Source: Methylocella tundrae
GTDB lineage: Bacteria > Pseudomonadota > Alphaproteobacteria > Rhizobiales > Beijerinckiaceae
NCBI RefSeq assembly: GCF_901905185.1
Contig: NZ_CABFMQ020000098.1
Coordinates: 62,001-126,000, forward strand
DNA length: 64,000 nt
Direction of reading: 5' to 3'
This document shows, in pieces, positions 63,458 through 64,000 of this stretch. Made by a program: the position numbers and the translations under genes. A model generated the notes under the pieces. That model was not told where the DNA came from. It made no database searches and saw only the letters and a list, made by a program, of their open reading frames with translations. Positions within the stretch are counted from its first letter, which is position 1, and the number at the start of each line of letters is the position of its first letter.

Positions 63458-64000
63458 TCAGAAGCGATACCAGAGCGCAGCGAGCGGACCAAGCTCGCGC
63501 CCCGTATTGACGCCCGCTACCGTAAGGAATGCGCCAATCTGGCCCGAAATGGACGGGGTAAAATCGTAGACGAGGCTTGTCTGCAGCTTGTCCCACGAGG
63601 ATCTCGGGAAAGCGGCGCTGGCCCCCGTCTGGAGAGCGCCGAAATTTTGCAATAAGACAAGCACTTTCTCGATCGGGCGCACGCCAAAAGTGAGGTCGAG
63701 ACGCCATTCGCCCGGCTGGGATTGCGCATAGAACCGATAGCCCCCTTCGGCGCTGACGAAGGCCGGGGTGGACCCGATCGTAAAGTTCGAGCCAATCATT
63801 CCACGCAGGTCGATCGAACCCGCGCGGCGTGGCTCGATGGCGCTATTGAAGGACGCGCCGGGGGTGAGCAAGACGGCCTGCAGCGAGGCGACGAGCCCAT
63901 CCGATTGATAAAGCCCTATTCTGCCGCCAATCGCGCTTTCTCCAGCGCCATTGTAAGAAAGGGCGGGCGCGGGCTGGCGGATCCGGTCATAGGCGGGCGA
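63458..64000 (-). CDS. probable outer-membrane beta-barrel protein, N-terminal part outside the window
   Basis: The minus-strand frame is open from the right edge to a stop at 63458, giving 180 residues. It reads as alternating polar/hydrophobic strands (AIGGRIGLYQSDGLVASLQA, WRLDLTFGVRPIEKVLVLLQ, KLQTSLVYDFTPSISGQIGA) and ends in LAALWYRF, with the C-terminal Phe usual for outer-membrane barrels. I do not recognise the family. An alternative is a soluble beta protein. The true start lies beyond 64000. Confidence 0.6.
   Translation of the reverse strand, partial: SPAYDRIRQPAPALSYNGAGESAIGGRIGLYQSDGLVASLQAVLLTPGASFNSAIEPRRAGSIDLRGMIGSNFTIGSTPAFVSAEGGYRFYAQSQPGEWRLDLTFGVRPIEKVLVLLQNFGALQTGASAAFPRSSWDKLQTSLVYDFTPSISGQIGAFLTVAGVNTGRELGPLAALWYRF

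Overview
The window is a GC-rich stretch of an alphaproteobacterial chromosome. The content points to the Hyphomicrobiales (Rhizobiales), and a Beijerinckiaceae-like methylotroph or relative would fit. The reasons are a DivL-type pseudokinase beside a fused TsaE-AmgK and MurU, one bifunctional Rel/Spo enzyme next to rpoZ, the order lepB-rnc-era with acpS-pdxJ, a two-domain HldE, and many short palindromic repeats of the kind scattered through these genomes. The genus cannot be fixed from sequence alone. I saw no tRNA, rRNA, insertion sequence, prophage or CRISPR array.

Layout. 1-8 kb: the 5' part of ribH, a phosphotransferase/P-loop kinase fusion, hldE, an AGE-family epimerase, comM and a membrane acyltransferase. 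8-14.4 kb: murU, tsaE-amgK and divL on the minus strand (peptidoglycan recycling, tRNA t6A modification, cell-cycle signalling), then a GT2 glycosyltransferase. 14.5-20 kb: an aldo/keto reductase, carB and greA. 20-25 kb: a minus-strand LPS inner-core block (CgeB-like glycosyltransferase, gmhB, a GT9 heptosyltransferase-like gene, hldD); with hldE it covers most of ADP-heptose synthesis, but no gmhA was seen. 25-30.8 kb: gmk, yicC, era, rnc, lepB, acpS and pdxJ on the minus strand. 31-37.4 kb: a Tat-exported metallo-beta-lactamase-fold protein, rsh, rpoZ, a NYN-domain protein and a family-5 uracil-DNA glycosylase.

37.4-44.3 kb holds the most unusual gene, a 4 kb Pls/PosA-type non-ribosomal peptide synthetase (adenylation domain, carrier domain, then three membrane-bracketed left-handed beta-helix modules) next to fabI and a divergent sigma/anti-sigma pair. 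44.5-50.3 kb: leuC, a VOC protein, rplS, a small unknown protein, an alpha/beta hydrolase, a GT4 glycosyltransferase and infC with an AUU start. 50.4-57.6 kb: rppH, ctpA, envC, a TetR regulator divergent from an isochorismatase-fold hydrolase, rlmH, rsfS and an HSL-type hydrolase. 57.6-64 kb: a small Tat-exported Arg/Trp-rich protein, a YegD-like Hsp70, rpsA with a clear terminator, an RlpA-like protein, a rhodanese, mobA and the C-terminal part of a probable outer-membrane protein.

Most of the window is housekeeping: envelope building (heptose, peptidoglycan recycling, EnvC/CtpA/RlpA), translation and RNA metabolism (rplS, rpsA, infC, rsfS, rlmH, era, rnc, rppH) and stringent response. The accessory elements most worth following are the Pls-like synthetase, the DivL tyrosine substitution, the small proteins at 47.1 and 57.7 kb, and the paired palindromic repeats.
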